Source: Marinobacter adhaerens HP15 (lineage in GTDB: Bacteria; Pseudomonadota; Gammaproteobacteria; Pseudomonadales; Oleiphilaceae). Taken from it: 64,000 nucleotides of DNA. Below, in pieces: positions 17,139-25,138 of the stretch. The notes beneath the pieces are model-generated. The model ran no database searches and had not been told where the DNA came from. It was given only the letters and a program-made list of their open reading frames with translations. Position numbers and translations under genes: made by a program. Every line of letters starts with the position of its first letter. The first letter of the stretch is position 1. Location of the stretch: NCBI RefSeq assembly GCF_000166295.1, contig NC_017506.1:124001-188000 (forward strand). Reading direction: 5' to 3'.

Positions 17139-18911
17139 ATGAACCAAAGACAATCCGCTCTCGAGCGGGCATTACCAATCGTGGCAGCTGCCTATGGTGA
17201 GCAATTTGGTGTGCGCGTCGTGCTTTCGGGCTCAGACGCCATGACAGATGGCAAAACCATTGTGCTGCCTATGCTAGACAACATGAGTGAGATGAAAGAT
17301 GTGCTGTTTGGCTATCTCTCTCACGAAGCAGCTCATATTCGCGAGTCCAGTTTCGACACCTTAAAAAAGTGCCGGTCTGAAATCGAAAAGAGTATGACCA
17401 ACTTGATTGAGGACATCCGGATTGAGCGTGCTATCCAGCACGCCTTTCCCGGGACTCAGTTCACGCTGGAAGCCATGGAGAACTACATCCATGGGCGAGG
17501 CTGGACACCCGTACCAACCACGGCAGAAAGCGAGGCATCACAATTGTTTCGTTACCTCTACCACCGGTTGTATGGAGAGTTTCTGGATCGGCAGGTCTAC
17601 CAACCGCTGATTCCAGAGTCTTTGAAGGTCTTGGAGCAGACGTTTCCCAGAGGCTTCTTCGTTCGTTTGGACGGGCTGCTGGCGAAATACATGATGTCCA
17701 TGACAACCAGTGATGACGCTCTCAAGGTGGCCCGGGCCATTTTGAAAGCGTTAAAGGATGCCGAAAAAGAGGAAGAGCAGGAGCGAAAGTCCGGCCAGGA
17801 TAGTGATTCGTCACAGCCGCCTGATCCGTCACCCGACGGCCAGGGGGATTCTTCGGACCCGAACTCCAACTCAGACAGTTCCTCATCTGAGAATGGCGAC
17901 AATCAGGGGGATTCCTCTCCTGAAGCCGCTGACCAGACAGAAGGCCCGTCGGATGCGTCCGGTGAGCAATCAATGTCTGATCAGGACTCAGCTGGTGACC
18001 AGGCAGAATCGGACTCGTCTTCGGACGATTCCAGCGACGCTGGCGCAGGAGGCACCTATGAACGGGTTATGTCGGAGCAGGATATGCCGACCAATCCCGG
18101 TCAACAGCTAAAAGAAGACTTGTGCTCACAGGCCCGTGAAGACCAGTCCGGTAAATCTTTCGAGATTGATACCGGTGTGGGCCAGGACATGAGGAACGGT
18201 AACGGTGACACGAGTGAATTGCAGGCGGGCATTTTGACGTCTTCAAGCATTCGCAGCCGGTTGCTGGGACTTCTACAGGCTGAAACCCGACAGCGCCAGT
18301 GGTTGCATGACCGCGGGCGCCGCGTTGATGGCCGTCGTCTAAGCCGTTTGGCTGCAGGCGACACTCGGGTGTTCATCCAGCGAGATGAACATAAGAGGCC
18401 TGAAACCTCGGTTCATGTCCTGCTCGATACGAGTGGTTCCATGAGCCAAAGACAGGAGATTGCCAATCAGGCCACTGTGTCGTTGGCGCTGGCTATTTCC
18501 ACCATCCCGAAATGTGACATTGCGGTGTCGATGTTTCCGGGTTGTGGGGGGAGTGTCAGTCCGATGATCCATCGTGGACAGCCGGTGAGACCCAATCTTG
18601 GGCGCTTCCTGGTCAGTTCCGGCGGTGGCACACCTCTGGCTGAAGCAATGCTCTACGCGGCACGGGAACTCAGTGCCAGTCATAAACCACGTCAGGTCCT
18701 GATTGTGATTACCGACGGTTCTCCGAACAACGGTCACGCAGTCAACTACCTGCTGGATCTGATGAAACACCAGATCGACACCTATGCCATTGGTATAGGT
18801 TCAAACGCTGTGAAGTCGTATTTCGGGAATTGGACCGTCATCAACGATGTGAGGGAGCTGCAATCAGCTTTGTTTCGCATCGCCGGCAACGTCCTCGATC
18901 TCGATCCCTGA
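17139..18911 (+). CDS. CobT-like VWA-domain protein with HEXXH motif
   Basis: A 590-residue protein. Residues 1-200 contain SHEAAHIRES (H62, E63, H66), a zinc-protease-like HEXXH. Residues about 205-310 are a low-complexity Ser/Asp/Gln-rich acidic linker. The C-terminal third is a von Willebrand A domain with the metal-ion site DTSGSMS (about 428) and VITDGSPN. CobT of cobaltochelatase has the acidic linker and VWA layout. The partner is the CobS-like ATPase upstream. An HEXXH segment at the N-terminus suggests a metallopeptidase or a structural metal site; activity is unproven. GGAGCGG precedes the ATG at 17139. Confidence 0.88.
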   Translation: MNQRQSALERALPIVAAAYGEQFGVRVVLSGSDAMTDGKTIVLPMLDNMSEMKDVLFGYLSHEAAHIRESSFDTLKKCRSEIEKSMTNLIEDIRIERAIQHAFPGTQFTLEAMENYIHGRGWTPVPTTAESEASQLFRYLYHRLYGEFLDRQVYQPLIPESLKVLEQTFPRGFFVRLDGLLAKYMMSMTTSDDALKVARAILKALKDAEKEEEQERKSGQDSDSSQPPDPSPDGQGDSSDPNSNSDSSSSENGDNQGDSSPEAADQTEGPSDASGEQSMSDQDSAGDQAESDSSSDDSSDAGAGGTYERVMSEQDMPTNPGQQLKEDLCSQAREDQSGKSFEIDTGVGQDMRNGNGDTSELQAGILTSSSIRSRLLGLLQAETRQRQWLHDRGRRVDGRRLSRLAAGDTRVFIQRDEHKRPETSVHVLLDTSGSMSQRQEIANQATVSLALAISTIPKCDIAVSMFPGCGGSVSPMIHRGQPVRPNLGRFLVSSGGGTPLAEAMLYAARELSASHKPRQVLIVITDGSPNNGHAVNYLLDLMKHQIDTYAIGIGSNAVKSYFGNWTVINDVRELQSALFRIAGNVLDLDP

Positions 18912-18930
18912 CTCCACAATCTTCCAACAG

Positions 18931-18989
18931 CCCACGCGGGAACACATCTTCCCGTTGGGTTGGTGTGTTCTTCGCAAGGAGGACACATG
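18931..18989 (+). promoter_or_regulatory. Structured leader type A, copy 6
   Basis: Hairpin CGGGAA/TTCCCG (18937-18942, 18949-18954), extended by CCCA/TGGG. GAACACA across arm and loop (18940-18946) pairs with TGTGTTC (18964-18970). Alternatively TGTGTTCTTC (18964-18973) pairs along ten bases with GGAGGACACA (18978-18987), closing a GCAA tetraloop and hiding both the ribosome-binding site GGAGG and the A of the ATG. Confidence 0.78.
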
Positions 18990-19280
18990 GAAACCTCTCG
19001 GAAACCGGACTTCTGTGAGCCTTCGGGCCCACTACAGGAGATCCCCGAATCAGCCTTCGCAGATATTCGTGAACGGCTTCTAATCGAGTCAGTAAAAAGC
19101 GCCTTTGGCATCCGTCAGCACGGTGGTGTTCGCAAACCGTGCGATGAAGCCTGGGAGTGGATTCTGTCCGAAAACCGGGAAATGCCCTTCTCATTTGCAG
19201 CTTGCTGCAGGGAGTGGGGTGTGGATCCGGAAACAATGGTCGAGTGGCTGCGGTACTACCGCAAGAAGATGCTCGGCTAA
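18987..19280 (+). CDS. Small hypothetical protein after VWA gene
   Basis: A 97-residue protein with no recognised domain. The C-terminal part (DEAWEWILSENREMPFSFAACCREWGVDPETMVEWLRYYRKKM) looks like a helix-turn-helix-type helical bundle and resembles small ICE-encoded proteins seen beside cobT-like genes. GGAGG precedes the ATG and can be hidden by the leader hairpin. Function unknown. Confidence 0.65.
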   Translation: METSRKPDFCEPSGPLQEIPESAFADIRERLLIESVKSAFGIRQHGGVRKPCDEAWEWILSENREMPFSFAACCREWGVDPETMVEWLRYYRKKMLG

Positions 19281-19299
19281 GAAAAGACCTCAACCCTCT

Positions 19300-19364
19300 A
19301 AGGGACACACTCTGTCCCTTGGGGCTGGTGTGTTCCCTCAATACTCAAAAGGAAACGCACCATG
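19300..19364 (+). promoter_or_regulatory. Structured leader type A, copy 7
   Basis: Stem AAGGGACA/TGTCCCTT (19300-19307, 19313-19320). ACACAC (19305-19310) pairs with GTGTGT (19328-19333). The overlapping strand GGTGTGTTCC (19327-19336) is complementary, with one bulge and one G-T pair, to GGAAACGCACC (19351-19361), that is the ribosome-binding site through to the base before ATG. Confidence 0.7.
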
Positions 19365-19529
19365 TCTCAACAACCTCAACTCTCGATTGAGCACGGCCTG
19401 ACCACGCGGAACGGCAAGCCAATCCGACTCATGACGATCTATGAGCCCCAGAAAACCACCGAATTGTTTTTCCAACAGTTCGGGAATACCTGGGTGCAAT
19501 ACAAAAGAGTCGTTCTGACGCTTCACTGA
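19362..19529 (+). CDS. Small hypothetical protein (55 aa)
   Basis: MSQQPQLSIEHGLTTRNGKP and on to VLTLH, 55 residues, no recognised domain. AAAGGAAAC precedes the ATG. Supported mainly by its position downstream of a leader of the same architecture as its neighbours and by the ribosome-binding site. It resembles the opening of small proteins with an N-terminal strand-rich fold, but nothing firm can be said. Confidence 0.5.
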   Translation: MSQQPQLSIEHGLTTRNGKPIRLMTIYEPQKTTELFFQQFGNTWVQYKRVVLTLH

Positions 19530-19533
19530 TGAC

Positions 19534-19555
19534 TGAAAGGGCCCCGGCCCTTTCT
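19534..19555 (+). terminator. Strong hairpin before primase gene
   Basis: Perfect 9-bp stem GAAAGGGCC/GGCCCTTTC with a two-base loop at about 19535-19554, then a second small hairpin CACTGC/GCAGTG. A T run is lacking, so it may be a pause or leader element rather than a terminator. Confidence 0.4.
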
Positions 19556-19607
19556 TACTCACTGCTCGGCAGTGTCCCTTGAAAAGTTCACTGTCTGGAG
19601 GAGAACC

Positions 19608-20687
19608 ATGGAAAAACGAAACTCAACTGCTCTGAAACGTCGCATGGAAGGACGTTGGCTCAGTGCTTTCCTTGCACTGGCGCCAGCCCTCGAAACTGCG
19701 GTCAATAAGCTTGGCAAAAATGTGCCTTGTCCCGTTGACGGTGGTACCGATGGCTTCCGGCTGTTTCGTGACGCCAACACCACTGGTGGCGGCGTAAAAC
19801 AGGCTTGGCGAGTGATCCCCGAAGGCATCGACATGCTGATGTGGGTGAACGATTGGTCATTCACCAAGACCTACGACGAACTTGAAGCCTTTTTGGGCGG
19901 AAGGATCGTGGACGCCAAACCTATCAGGACGCCCAAGACTCAGATCCAGGACGATTCAAAGCTTCGGCTTTGGCTTAACCAGATCTGGGGGGATGCTCTG
20001 CCACTGAACGACCTGCGATCGTACCCGGCGAGAGCCTATTTCGAACGCAGAAGTCTACGCACAGCAGCGATGCTCGCCGATGACCTGCGGTTCCATCCGT
20101 CACTCAACTACGTTGGTGTCGACGGTCAAACGCTGGGTCAGTACGGCACGATCCTCGGTCTGGTCCGCAATAATGCGGGTGAACCAGTCTCGATTCATCG
20201 GACGTTCATCACCAAAAGTGGGCTGAAGGTCGAGTTTTCCGACGGCAAGAACAAGTCGCGAAAACTCACGCCGGCGGTCAACAAAGAAAGCCGCGGACGC
20301 CAGATTCGCGTGAACCCGGTGAAAGGAACCGTTATGGGTGTCGCAGAAGGACTGGAAACAGCTCTTGCGGTAACACTCATGACGCAGCTGCCAGTGTGGC
20401 CAACGCTTTCGACGACCATGATGCAATCGTTTCTGCCGCCCGAATGGGTAGAAAAGGTTCTGATTTTCGTCGACAAAGATCGTAACCAAGCGGGTGAAGT
20501 CGCTGCCAACACGCTGGCCCAGAAGCTCAGTCTTCTAGGCCTGGATGTTCAGCTGATTTTGCCATCAATTCCGATGCTCGAATCGGATTCAAAAGGTGTG
20601 GACTGGGCGGACCAGTTGAAGCGTGACCCTTCTGGTTTTAGCCAGATTGGAAACCTATTAAGGGACCGTCCACGACAGACAGCTTAA
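19608..20687 (+). CDS. Toprim-domain DNA primase-like protein
   Basis: A 359-residue protein like plasmid and ICE primases. The N-terminal part (VPCPVDGGTDGFRLF and GGGVKQ) is a degraded zinc-finger-type region. The C-terminal Toprim domain shows VAEGLETALAV (about 244-254, catalytic Glu) and LIFVDKDRNQAG (about 283-294, the DxD pair). It probably primes replication of the element or its transferred strand. GGAGGAG precedes the ATG at 19608; an upstream start at 19572 is less likely. Confidence 0.85.
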   Translation: MEKRNSTALKRRMEGRWLSAFLALAPALETAVNKLGKNVPCPVDGGTDGFRLFRDANTTGGGVKQAWRVIPEGIDMLMWVNDWSFTKTYDELEAFLGGRIVDAKPIRTPKTQIQDDSKLRLWLNQIWGDALPLNDLRSYPARAYFERRSLRTAAMLADDLRFHPSLNYVGVDGQTLGQYGTILGLVRNNAGEPVSIHRTFITKSGLKVEFSDGKNKSRKLTPAVNKESRGRQIRVNPVKGTVMGVAEGLETALAVTLMTQLPVWPTLSTTMMQSFLPPEWVEKVLIFVDKDRNQAGEVAANTLAQKLSLLGLDVQLILPSIPMLESDSKGVDWADQLKRDPSGFSQIGNLLRDRPRQTA

Positions 20688-20702
20688 ACCACAAACTGCC
20701 GA

Positions 20703-20783
20703 CCTCGGAGAGCAAGCCAACCCTCTCCGGGGTCTGGCTTGTTTTCTCTGAGCGAGGTCATGCCTGGAGAGAACACACGTATG
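20703..20783 (+). promoter_or_regulatory. Structured leader type A, copy 8
   Basis: Ten-bp stem CCTCGGAGAG/CTCTCCGGGG (20703-20712, 20723-20732, one G-T pair). Loop CAAGCCA (20713-20719) pairs perfectly with TGGCTTG (20735-20741). TTCTCT (20744-20749) is complementary to AGAGAA (20768-20773) in the ribosome-binding site region, and TGT/ACA extend it. Confidence 0.75.
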
Positions 20784-21143
20784 AAATTGCTTTACCAGAA
20801 ACTCAACAAACTACGGACGCAGGATCTGATCATTCAGAAAATGCGCTACCGGCGAAGCACCAGGTTGGTGGGCAGTCTGAAAACGATGGCCTACGCTGCC
20901 TCAGCTTTAATGGCCGGACACCTGTTCCAAACCTTTGCCGATGGACTGGAACTTACCAGTTTTGACGCAATCGCAATGGTTCTAGTGATGTGGTTGCTCG
21001 CCATCATTCTCATGTTAGAAGTGGAAATGGCTCGCGATCTCGCAGGACATGAACTGATTCAGGATCTTTTGGTGCTGCGAAGTCAGCGGCTGAACTTGAC
21101 TGTCAGTAAGCGTTCCGCTCCAATGAAACGAGGTAAACAGTGA
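20781..21143 (+). CDS. Membrane protein, unknown
   Basis: A 120-residue protein with a basic N-terminus (KLLYQKLNKLRTQDLIIQKM), two membrane segments (MAYAASALMAGHLFQTFA and FDAIAMVLVMWLLAIILMLEVEM) and a basic tail. GGAGAG lies nine bases before the ATG. Its stop codon overlaps the next start (TGATG). No family recognised. Confidence 0.65.
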   Translation: MKLLYQKLNKLRTQDLIIQKMRYRRSTRLVGSLKTMAYAASALMAGHLFQTFADGLELTSFDAIAMVLVMWLLAIILMLEVEMARDLAGHELIQDLLVLRSQRLNLTVSKRSAPMKRGKQ

Positions 21144-21295
21144 TGGGCAATGCCATGTCAGTTTTTCTCATGTTTGGAATCGTCCTTACCCTGGTAGGCA
21201 CAGTCGGTACCGGCTTCGTGGTCTATCAGCGCCGCCTTCAGTGGCAAGAGATTTGTCGCCTGGCGGATCAACAAGACTGTCGAAAATCGAAATAG
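21143..21295 (+). CDS. Very small membrane protein (50 aa)
   Basis: MGNAMSVFLMFGIVLTLVGT followed by a basic tail RRLQWQEICRLADQQDCRKSK. One membrane helix. The ATG overlaps the stop of the previous gene and a terminator follows directly, which supports it as the last gene of the operon. Confidence 0.55.
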   Translation: MGNAMSVFLMFGIVLTLVGTVGTGFVVYQRRLQWQEICRLADQQDCRKSK

Positions 21296-21301
21296 ACCCA
21301 C

Positions 21302-21330
21302 AAAACCCGCTTCGGCGGGTTTTCTATTTT
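21302..21330 (+). terminator. Rho-independent terminator closing the recombination module
   Basis: AAAACCCGC(TTCG)GCGGGTTTT: a perfect GC stem with UUCG tetraloop, flanked by T-rich sequence TTTTCTATTTT. Confidence 0.85.
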
Positions 21331-21410
21331 GGCAGGCGGGTTCTGACTAAGAAACTCTTTAACCGCCTACGGTATCTGATTTTAAGAAACGCAGGCACGC
21401 ATGCAAGAAC

Positions 21411-21776
21411 TTAGCTCAACCTATTTCTAACGCGCATGTCGATCAATCGTTGGCACACACACTCGAAAATAATTGCGCCAAATACTATACAAAAGGCGCC
21501 CAGGTAGGTGTGATTTTCGAGAAAATGATCTGCTGCGAGTGTGTAACCAACTGCTGCCCCCATCCCAATCAGGGCCTCTAAAAAATAAAGTTTGCCGAAG
21601 TGACATATCCAAAGCAGAACTGCGCTTCCTATTGCCCAAACCACAAATGGATTAACCACGGGTCCGTCAAAACCAAAGAAACTGTTCCACACCGTTATGA
21701 GAGTTGCTACTCCCAAGCCAATAACGGAAATGAATTTCCCCCGAGTCTGCCAAAACCTTTCTCCATTAAACTTCAT
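21411..21776 (-). CDS. Membrane protein, unknown
   Basis: A 121-residue protein starting MKFNGERFWQTRGKFISVIG with four predicted membrane segments. No family recognised. The ATG at 21776 has only a weak ribosome-binding site; an upstream ATG at 21818 would add 14 residues. It is transcribed opposite to its neighbours. Confidence 0.55.
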   Translation of the reverse strand: MKFNGERFWQTRGKFISVIGLGVATLITVWNSFFGFDGPVVNPFVVWAIGSAVLLWICHFGKLYFLEALIGMGAAVGYTLAADHFLENHTYLGAFCIVFGAIIFECVCQRLIDMRVRNRLS

Positions 21777-22175
21777 GATTTCCGTGCGTCCATTGATCAA
21801 TCTATTAGAGCCTGTCACAAAAGCTTTACGCAGCTTTGATAGTCGTTATAGGTCAATAATATCATGACTTTAGGTGCAAAAACCCAAACATAATTTCACT
21901 CTGGCCATGACGATAGGCTTTCAGGAAGACTCAGATCCCCGGAGGTCGGACTATAAAACCGATTTGCAATCCAATTCGATCAAATACAAATAGCGGACTA
22001 TCCAAGTCGCACGGTAACCGTGAATCTCCTGCTCCTCGTGTGGAATCCTAATAAATTCGGTAACTAGATTTCCCAATGATCGATCGGCTGGGGAATCGTG
22101 GCTGGATGGATGGTAGGAAGGACCGTAAACTTTCAAGTCGTGCGCCATCAAAGAAAAAAGAGAGAAACGACAGTC
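21777..22175. other. Intergenic region
   Basis: About 400 bases between two divergent genes. I see no repeat or hairpin of note; both promoters are expected here. Confidence 0.4.
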
Positions 22176-23564
22176 ATGGATGATAAGCAGATCAATCAAC
22201 TGATTACCCGGCCCAATGAAAGCCTTGGACTGGAACTGAAGAACTGGTTTGATCCTGACTCGTTCTCAGGTCGCGCGAAACTTATCAAAGCTATCATCGC
22301 CCTCAGAAATAATGATGGCGGCTATCTCTTGATTGGTTTCAACGATGAGGATGGATCACCAAACCTCGCCGATGCGCCCGATGATGTGCAAACGCAATTT
22401 CATGTGGACAAACTGGTTGCCCTTGTTACCAAGATGGCCTCCCACTCCTTCGAAATTTTTGTCCATTACCCTGTCATCGATGGCAAGCATTTCGTTTTGG
22501 TTGAGGTCCCTTCAGGCATAAAGTCACCCATTGTCACGAAGTCAGAGCTAAAGGACGGATCAAACGTCTACGTGAAGCTAAACTGCACCTACGTTCGAAC
22601 GCTCAAAGCCAATCTCACGCCAAGCACCGCAGAAGCCACTTGGAAAGACTGGCCTGACCTAGTTGAACGCTGCTTTGAAAACCGCGAAGCGGACGTAGGC
22701 CGGTTTGTAAGGCGACACTTGGCTAGCGCGATGACCGGGGACATGAAAGAAACGCTTGGGCACGTCTTTTCCAATAGTCGCCCTCCTACTCCCGTCGATC
22801 AACTTCATCAGTTTCTTGACGAATCCCTGGCCCGATATCAGAGCCGGATCGAGGAGCGAAAACATGAAGATCTGCCCGAACACGGCTCAATGGAGTTTGC
22901 AGCCAGCATTGACGGTGAGATCGGAGAATTTCGCGTGAATCAGGATTTCCTGAACCTGATCCAGTCGACCAACCCTAACTGGACCGGTTGGTCAGTTTTT
23001 AGCGTAGTGGGCAGCACGGATTTCCCCTCGTTTAAACCTCGGAACGTGGACGGCGCATGGGAAGCACTAGTCGACATTTTTGGTACCGGATTCATGGATG
23101 ACCTGACATTCTGGCGTGTAGCACCCGAAGGTCGTTTCTACGCTTATCATGGCTTTGAGGACGATTTCAGCAACGGGGATAGAACACCGGAGCCTGGCAC
23201 GGCCCTGGAGTTCGTTCTTGCGATCCTCCGTGCTTCCGAATGTCTGGCGCTTTCCCTCCATTTTGCAAAAGCTATGGGTGCCACCGAGGACGGCGTTCTG
23301 CACGCGACTTACCGTTGGAAAGGAATCAGCGGGCGCACACTGAGTTCATGGGCCAGCCCGAGAAGAATGATGCCCTCATGGTATACAGCTGAGCAGGATG
23401 AAGTGATTTCAACTATCAGTGTACCCATCGAAACCGCGCCAGCAGCACTTGGTGGATACGTCTTTCAAGCGACACGCCCACTGTTCGAGGTCTTTGACGG
23501 TTTCACTCTGAAACCAGATATCGTCGACGATATTGTTTCACGCCTGCTCAACCGACAACTCTAA
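22176..23564 (+). CDS. AlbA_2 (Schlafen-type) domain protein
   Basis: A 462-residue protein. The N-terminal 130 residues show the AlbA_2 pattern: ESLGLELKNWFDP, LIKAIIALRNNDGGYLLIGFNDEDG and HFVLVEVPSGIKSPIVTK ... VYVKLNCTYVRT. Such domains occur in putative transcription regulators and in Schlafen-like nucleases, several of them in phage defence. The C-terminal 300 residues show no recognised domain. Positioned alone after the recombination module, it may be a regulator or a defence protein; the sequence does not decide. An upstream start at 22098 is possible but the ATG at 22176 opens the conserved domain. Confidence 0.75.
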   Translation: MDDKQINQLITRPNESLGLELKNWFDPDSFSGRAKLIKAIIALRNNDGGYLLIGFNDEDGSPNLADAPDDVQTQFHVDKLVALVTKMASHSFEIFVHYPVIDGKHFVLVEVPSGIKSPIVTKSELKDGSNVYVKLNCTYVRTLKANLTPSTAEATWKDWPDLVERCFENREADVGRFVRRHLASAMTGDMKETLGHVFSNSRPPTPVDQLHQFLDESLARYQSRIEERKHEDLPEHGSMEFAASIDGEIGEFRVNQDFLNLIQSTNPNWTGWSVFSVVGSTDFPSFKPRNVDGAWEALVDIFGTGFMDDLTFWRVAPEGRFYAYHGFEDDFSNGDRTPEPGTALEFVLAILRASECLALSLHFAKAMGATEDGVLHATYRWKGISGRTLSSWASPRRMMPSWYTAEQDEVISTISVPIETAPAALGGYVFQATRPLFEVFDGFTLKPDIVDDIVSRLLNRQL

Positions 23565-23730
23565 ATGGAATTCGGTACATGGGATCAAGTCCATTGTGTT
23601 GATAATTGGGAATTCACCTCACTCCGGAGGTTTGCAGAAGTTTCTAGTTACCGACTTTATTGAGGGTCCACGACTTGCCCGTGAAACATTCCATGAGAAG
23701 GTTATAGCAAATGGGTAAAACAGGGACATC

Positions 23731-24288
23731 GTGGACATGGGTTTCACATCAGAGCTGCTCAAGACGGTTACTTTTCAAGGTCTGTCCAGTACACCGGCTC
23801 GCCTAATGGCTGCTGGAGCGTCACTGGTCATCTGGGCCTTGTCAGTGTTTGTTCTGGTTGAACTGAGCTTTCGGTTCGAGGCGGCCGGCATCGCTGATCA
23901 GGTGGGGTTGGTTGCGGCTTCGATCATCCTCGTTCACTACTCACTATCAGGACGATTCTTGCTGGCGGACATTGCTACCTGGATGGCTTTGCGCACGCCG
24001 GTCGGTGTTTTGTACCGGAATGATAGGAAGATCCTCGATAGAGCACGCGAAGAGATCCTTCGCCTGGCTGGGCAACACTCTCTTGCCAGTTTCCTGCCCT
24101 ACAGCAACATCAACCCCGCGGTTGCGCGCGCCGACGCCTTTGAAGTCTTCAAGCAGCAGGAAGCTGGAACACTTCAGTCGTGGTTGGATGACTCGCAGAA
24201 TCTGAATACAGCCGCCTACCTGGTGTTCCAGATTGCGCTTGTTGAGCAGGCTCTGGCCGCCGGCGACTACCCAAAACCCGAATTTTAA
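23731..24288 (+). CDS. Membrane protein, unknown
   Basis: A 185-residue protein with two membrane segments near the N-terminus (ARLMAAGASLVIWALSVFVLVEL and GLVAASIILVHYSLSGRFLLADIA) and a cytoplasmic helical tail. The start is a GTG at 23731 or the ATG at 23737. It begins a run of about ten unrecognised membrane or secreted proteins transcribed in one direction. Confidence 0.65.
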   Translation: MDMGFTSELLKTVTFQGLSSTPARLMAAGASLVIWALSVFVLVELSFRFEAAGIADQVGLVAASIILVHYSLSGRFLLADIATWMALRTPVGVLYRNDRKILDRAREEILRLAGQHSLASFLPYSNINPAVARADAFEVFKQQEAGTLQSWLDDSQNLNTAAYLVFQIALVEQALAAGDYPKPEF

Positions 24289-24371
24289 AAGGTCACACTC
24301 CGCTGACCTTTTGATCCCCAATTCGTCGAGTGCCCTCAATAGACTGGCCAAAAGCTCAGGAGGGCGCCTTC

Positions 24372-24533
24372 ATGTTCATAACCACACCGTTTATCAGATG
24401 GCTCGTTAACCGGCTTTTCCAGACCGGAAAGATCGACGGCCAGCAGCGTGAACAGCTTCTGTCTCAGGATCGACAGATCAATGTTGTCATCACAGGCGCC
24501 GCACTGGTCCTTTTCGCTTCACTTTTTCTCTGA
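24372..24533 (+). CDS. Very small membrane protein (53 aa)
   Basis: MFITTPFIRWLVNRLFQTGK then a helix INVVITGAALVLFASLFL. CAGGAGGGCG upstream is a strong ribosome-binding site that picks the ATG at 24372 over the one at 24330. No family recognised. Confidence 0.55.
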   Translation: MFITTPFIRWLVNRLFQTGKIDGQQREQLLSQDRQINVVITGAALVLFASLFL

Positions 24534-24545
24534 CGGGGTGACCCC

Positions 24546-24821
24546 TTGACCAATATCGTTCACGCGAACTTCGGCGGCCGGCTTTGTGATGGGCAATTTT
24601 TCAATGCCGACGTGTACACGGAAAACCGAACCAAGTACCAGTTCGAGGCAACGGCCGATTCAGCCACTGCGGCTTATTTCCGAATCATTGCTCTCGCAGT
24701 AAAAGAGGGGATTTCAGTGATTCGGCTGGTAGCGATGTTTGATGGAGTCCTGGCAGACAGAAAAGCCGATCATCCGCCCATCAAAGTATGGTCGCGTCCA
24801 AAAATTGCGTCTGGGTTGTAA
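24546..24821 (+). CDS. Small hypothetical protein
   Basis: A 91-residue soluble protein (TNIVHANFGGRLCDGQFFNA...). The start is a TTG at 24546, with GGGGTG upstream, 12 bases after the previous stop codon. No domain recognised. Confidence 0.6.
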   Translation: MTNIVHANFGGRLCDGQFFNADVYTENRTKYQFEATADSATAAYFRIIALAVKEGISVIRLVAMFDGVLADRKADHPPIKVWSRPKIASGL

Positions 24822-24824
24822 AAG

Positions 24825-25127
24825 ATGCTTTCCCGCTGGCTTCGCTCGCCCCGCTCATACCCGATCCTCGTTGTCGTGGCTGCGGCGATCGCGATGTTTG
24901 TCATCATCCAGATGGGCGATCCGGTCAGCATGACGTTTCCCCTGATGCTCTTCATCTCCGCAAAAATGGGAATTCTCTTTGCCTGCGTAGAGATCGGGCT
25001 CTCTGTGACGGGGCTTTATAAGGAGAAAGAGCGGGTGTATCGCAGCATCAGCCGAGCAATAACCGCACTGGGCATGTCGATCAGCTTCATGTTGTTGCTT
25101 GGTGCGTTTGAGCGGGCTTTGAGGTGA
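24825..25127 (+). CDS. Membrane protein, unknown
   Basis: A 100-residue protein with three likely membrane segments (YPILVVVAAAIAMFVIIQMG, MTFPLMLFISAKMGILFACV, AITALGMSISFMLLLGAF). It starts three bases after the preceding stop codon and its end overlaps a GTG of the next gene, indicating one transcript. Confidence 0.6.
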   Translation: MLSRWLRSPRSYPILVVVAAAIAMFVIIQMGDPVSMTFPLMLFISAKMGILFACVEIGLSVTGLYKEKERVYRSISRAITALGMSISFMLLLGAFERALR

Positions 25128-25138
25128 GGGCGGTAACA

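Noticed and set aside
14421..18911. Cobaltochelatase (cobalamin synthesis) function for the CobS/CobT-like genes
   Set aside because: No CobN or other cobalamin gene is present, and the neighbours are recombination genes, as in SXT/R391-type elements.
19534..19607. A ninth type A leader before the primase gene
   Set aside because: The main hairpin has a two-base loop that cannot form the pseudoknot, and no strand complementary to the ribosome-binding site GGAGGAG was found.
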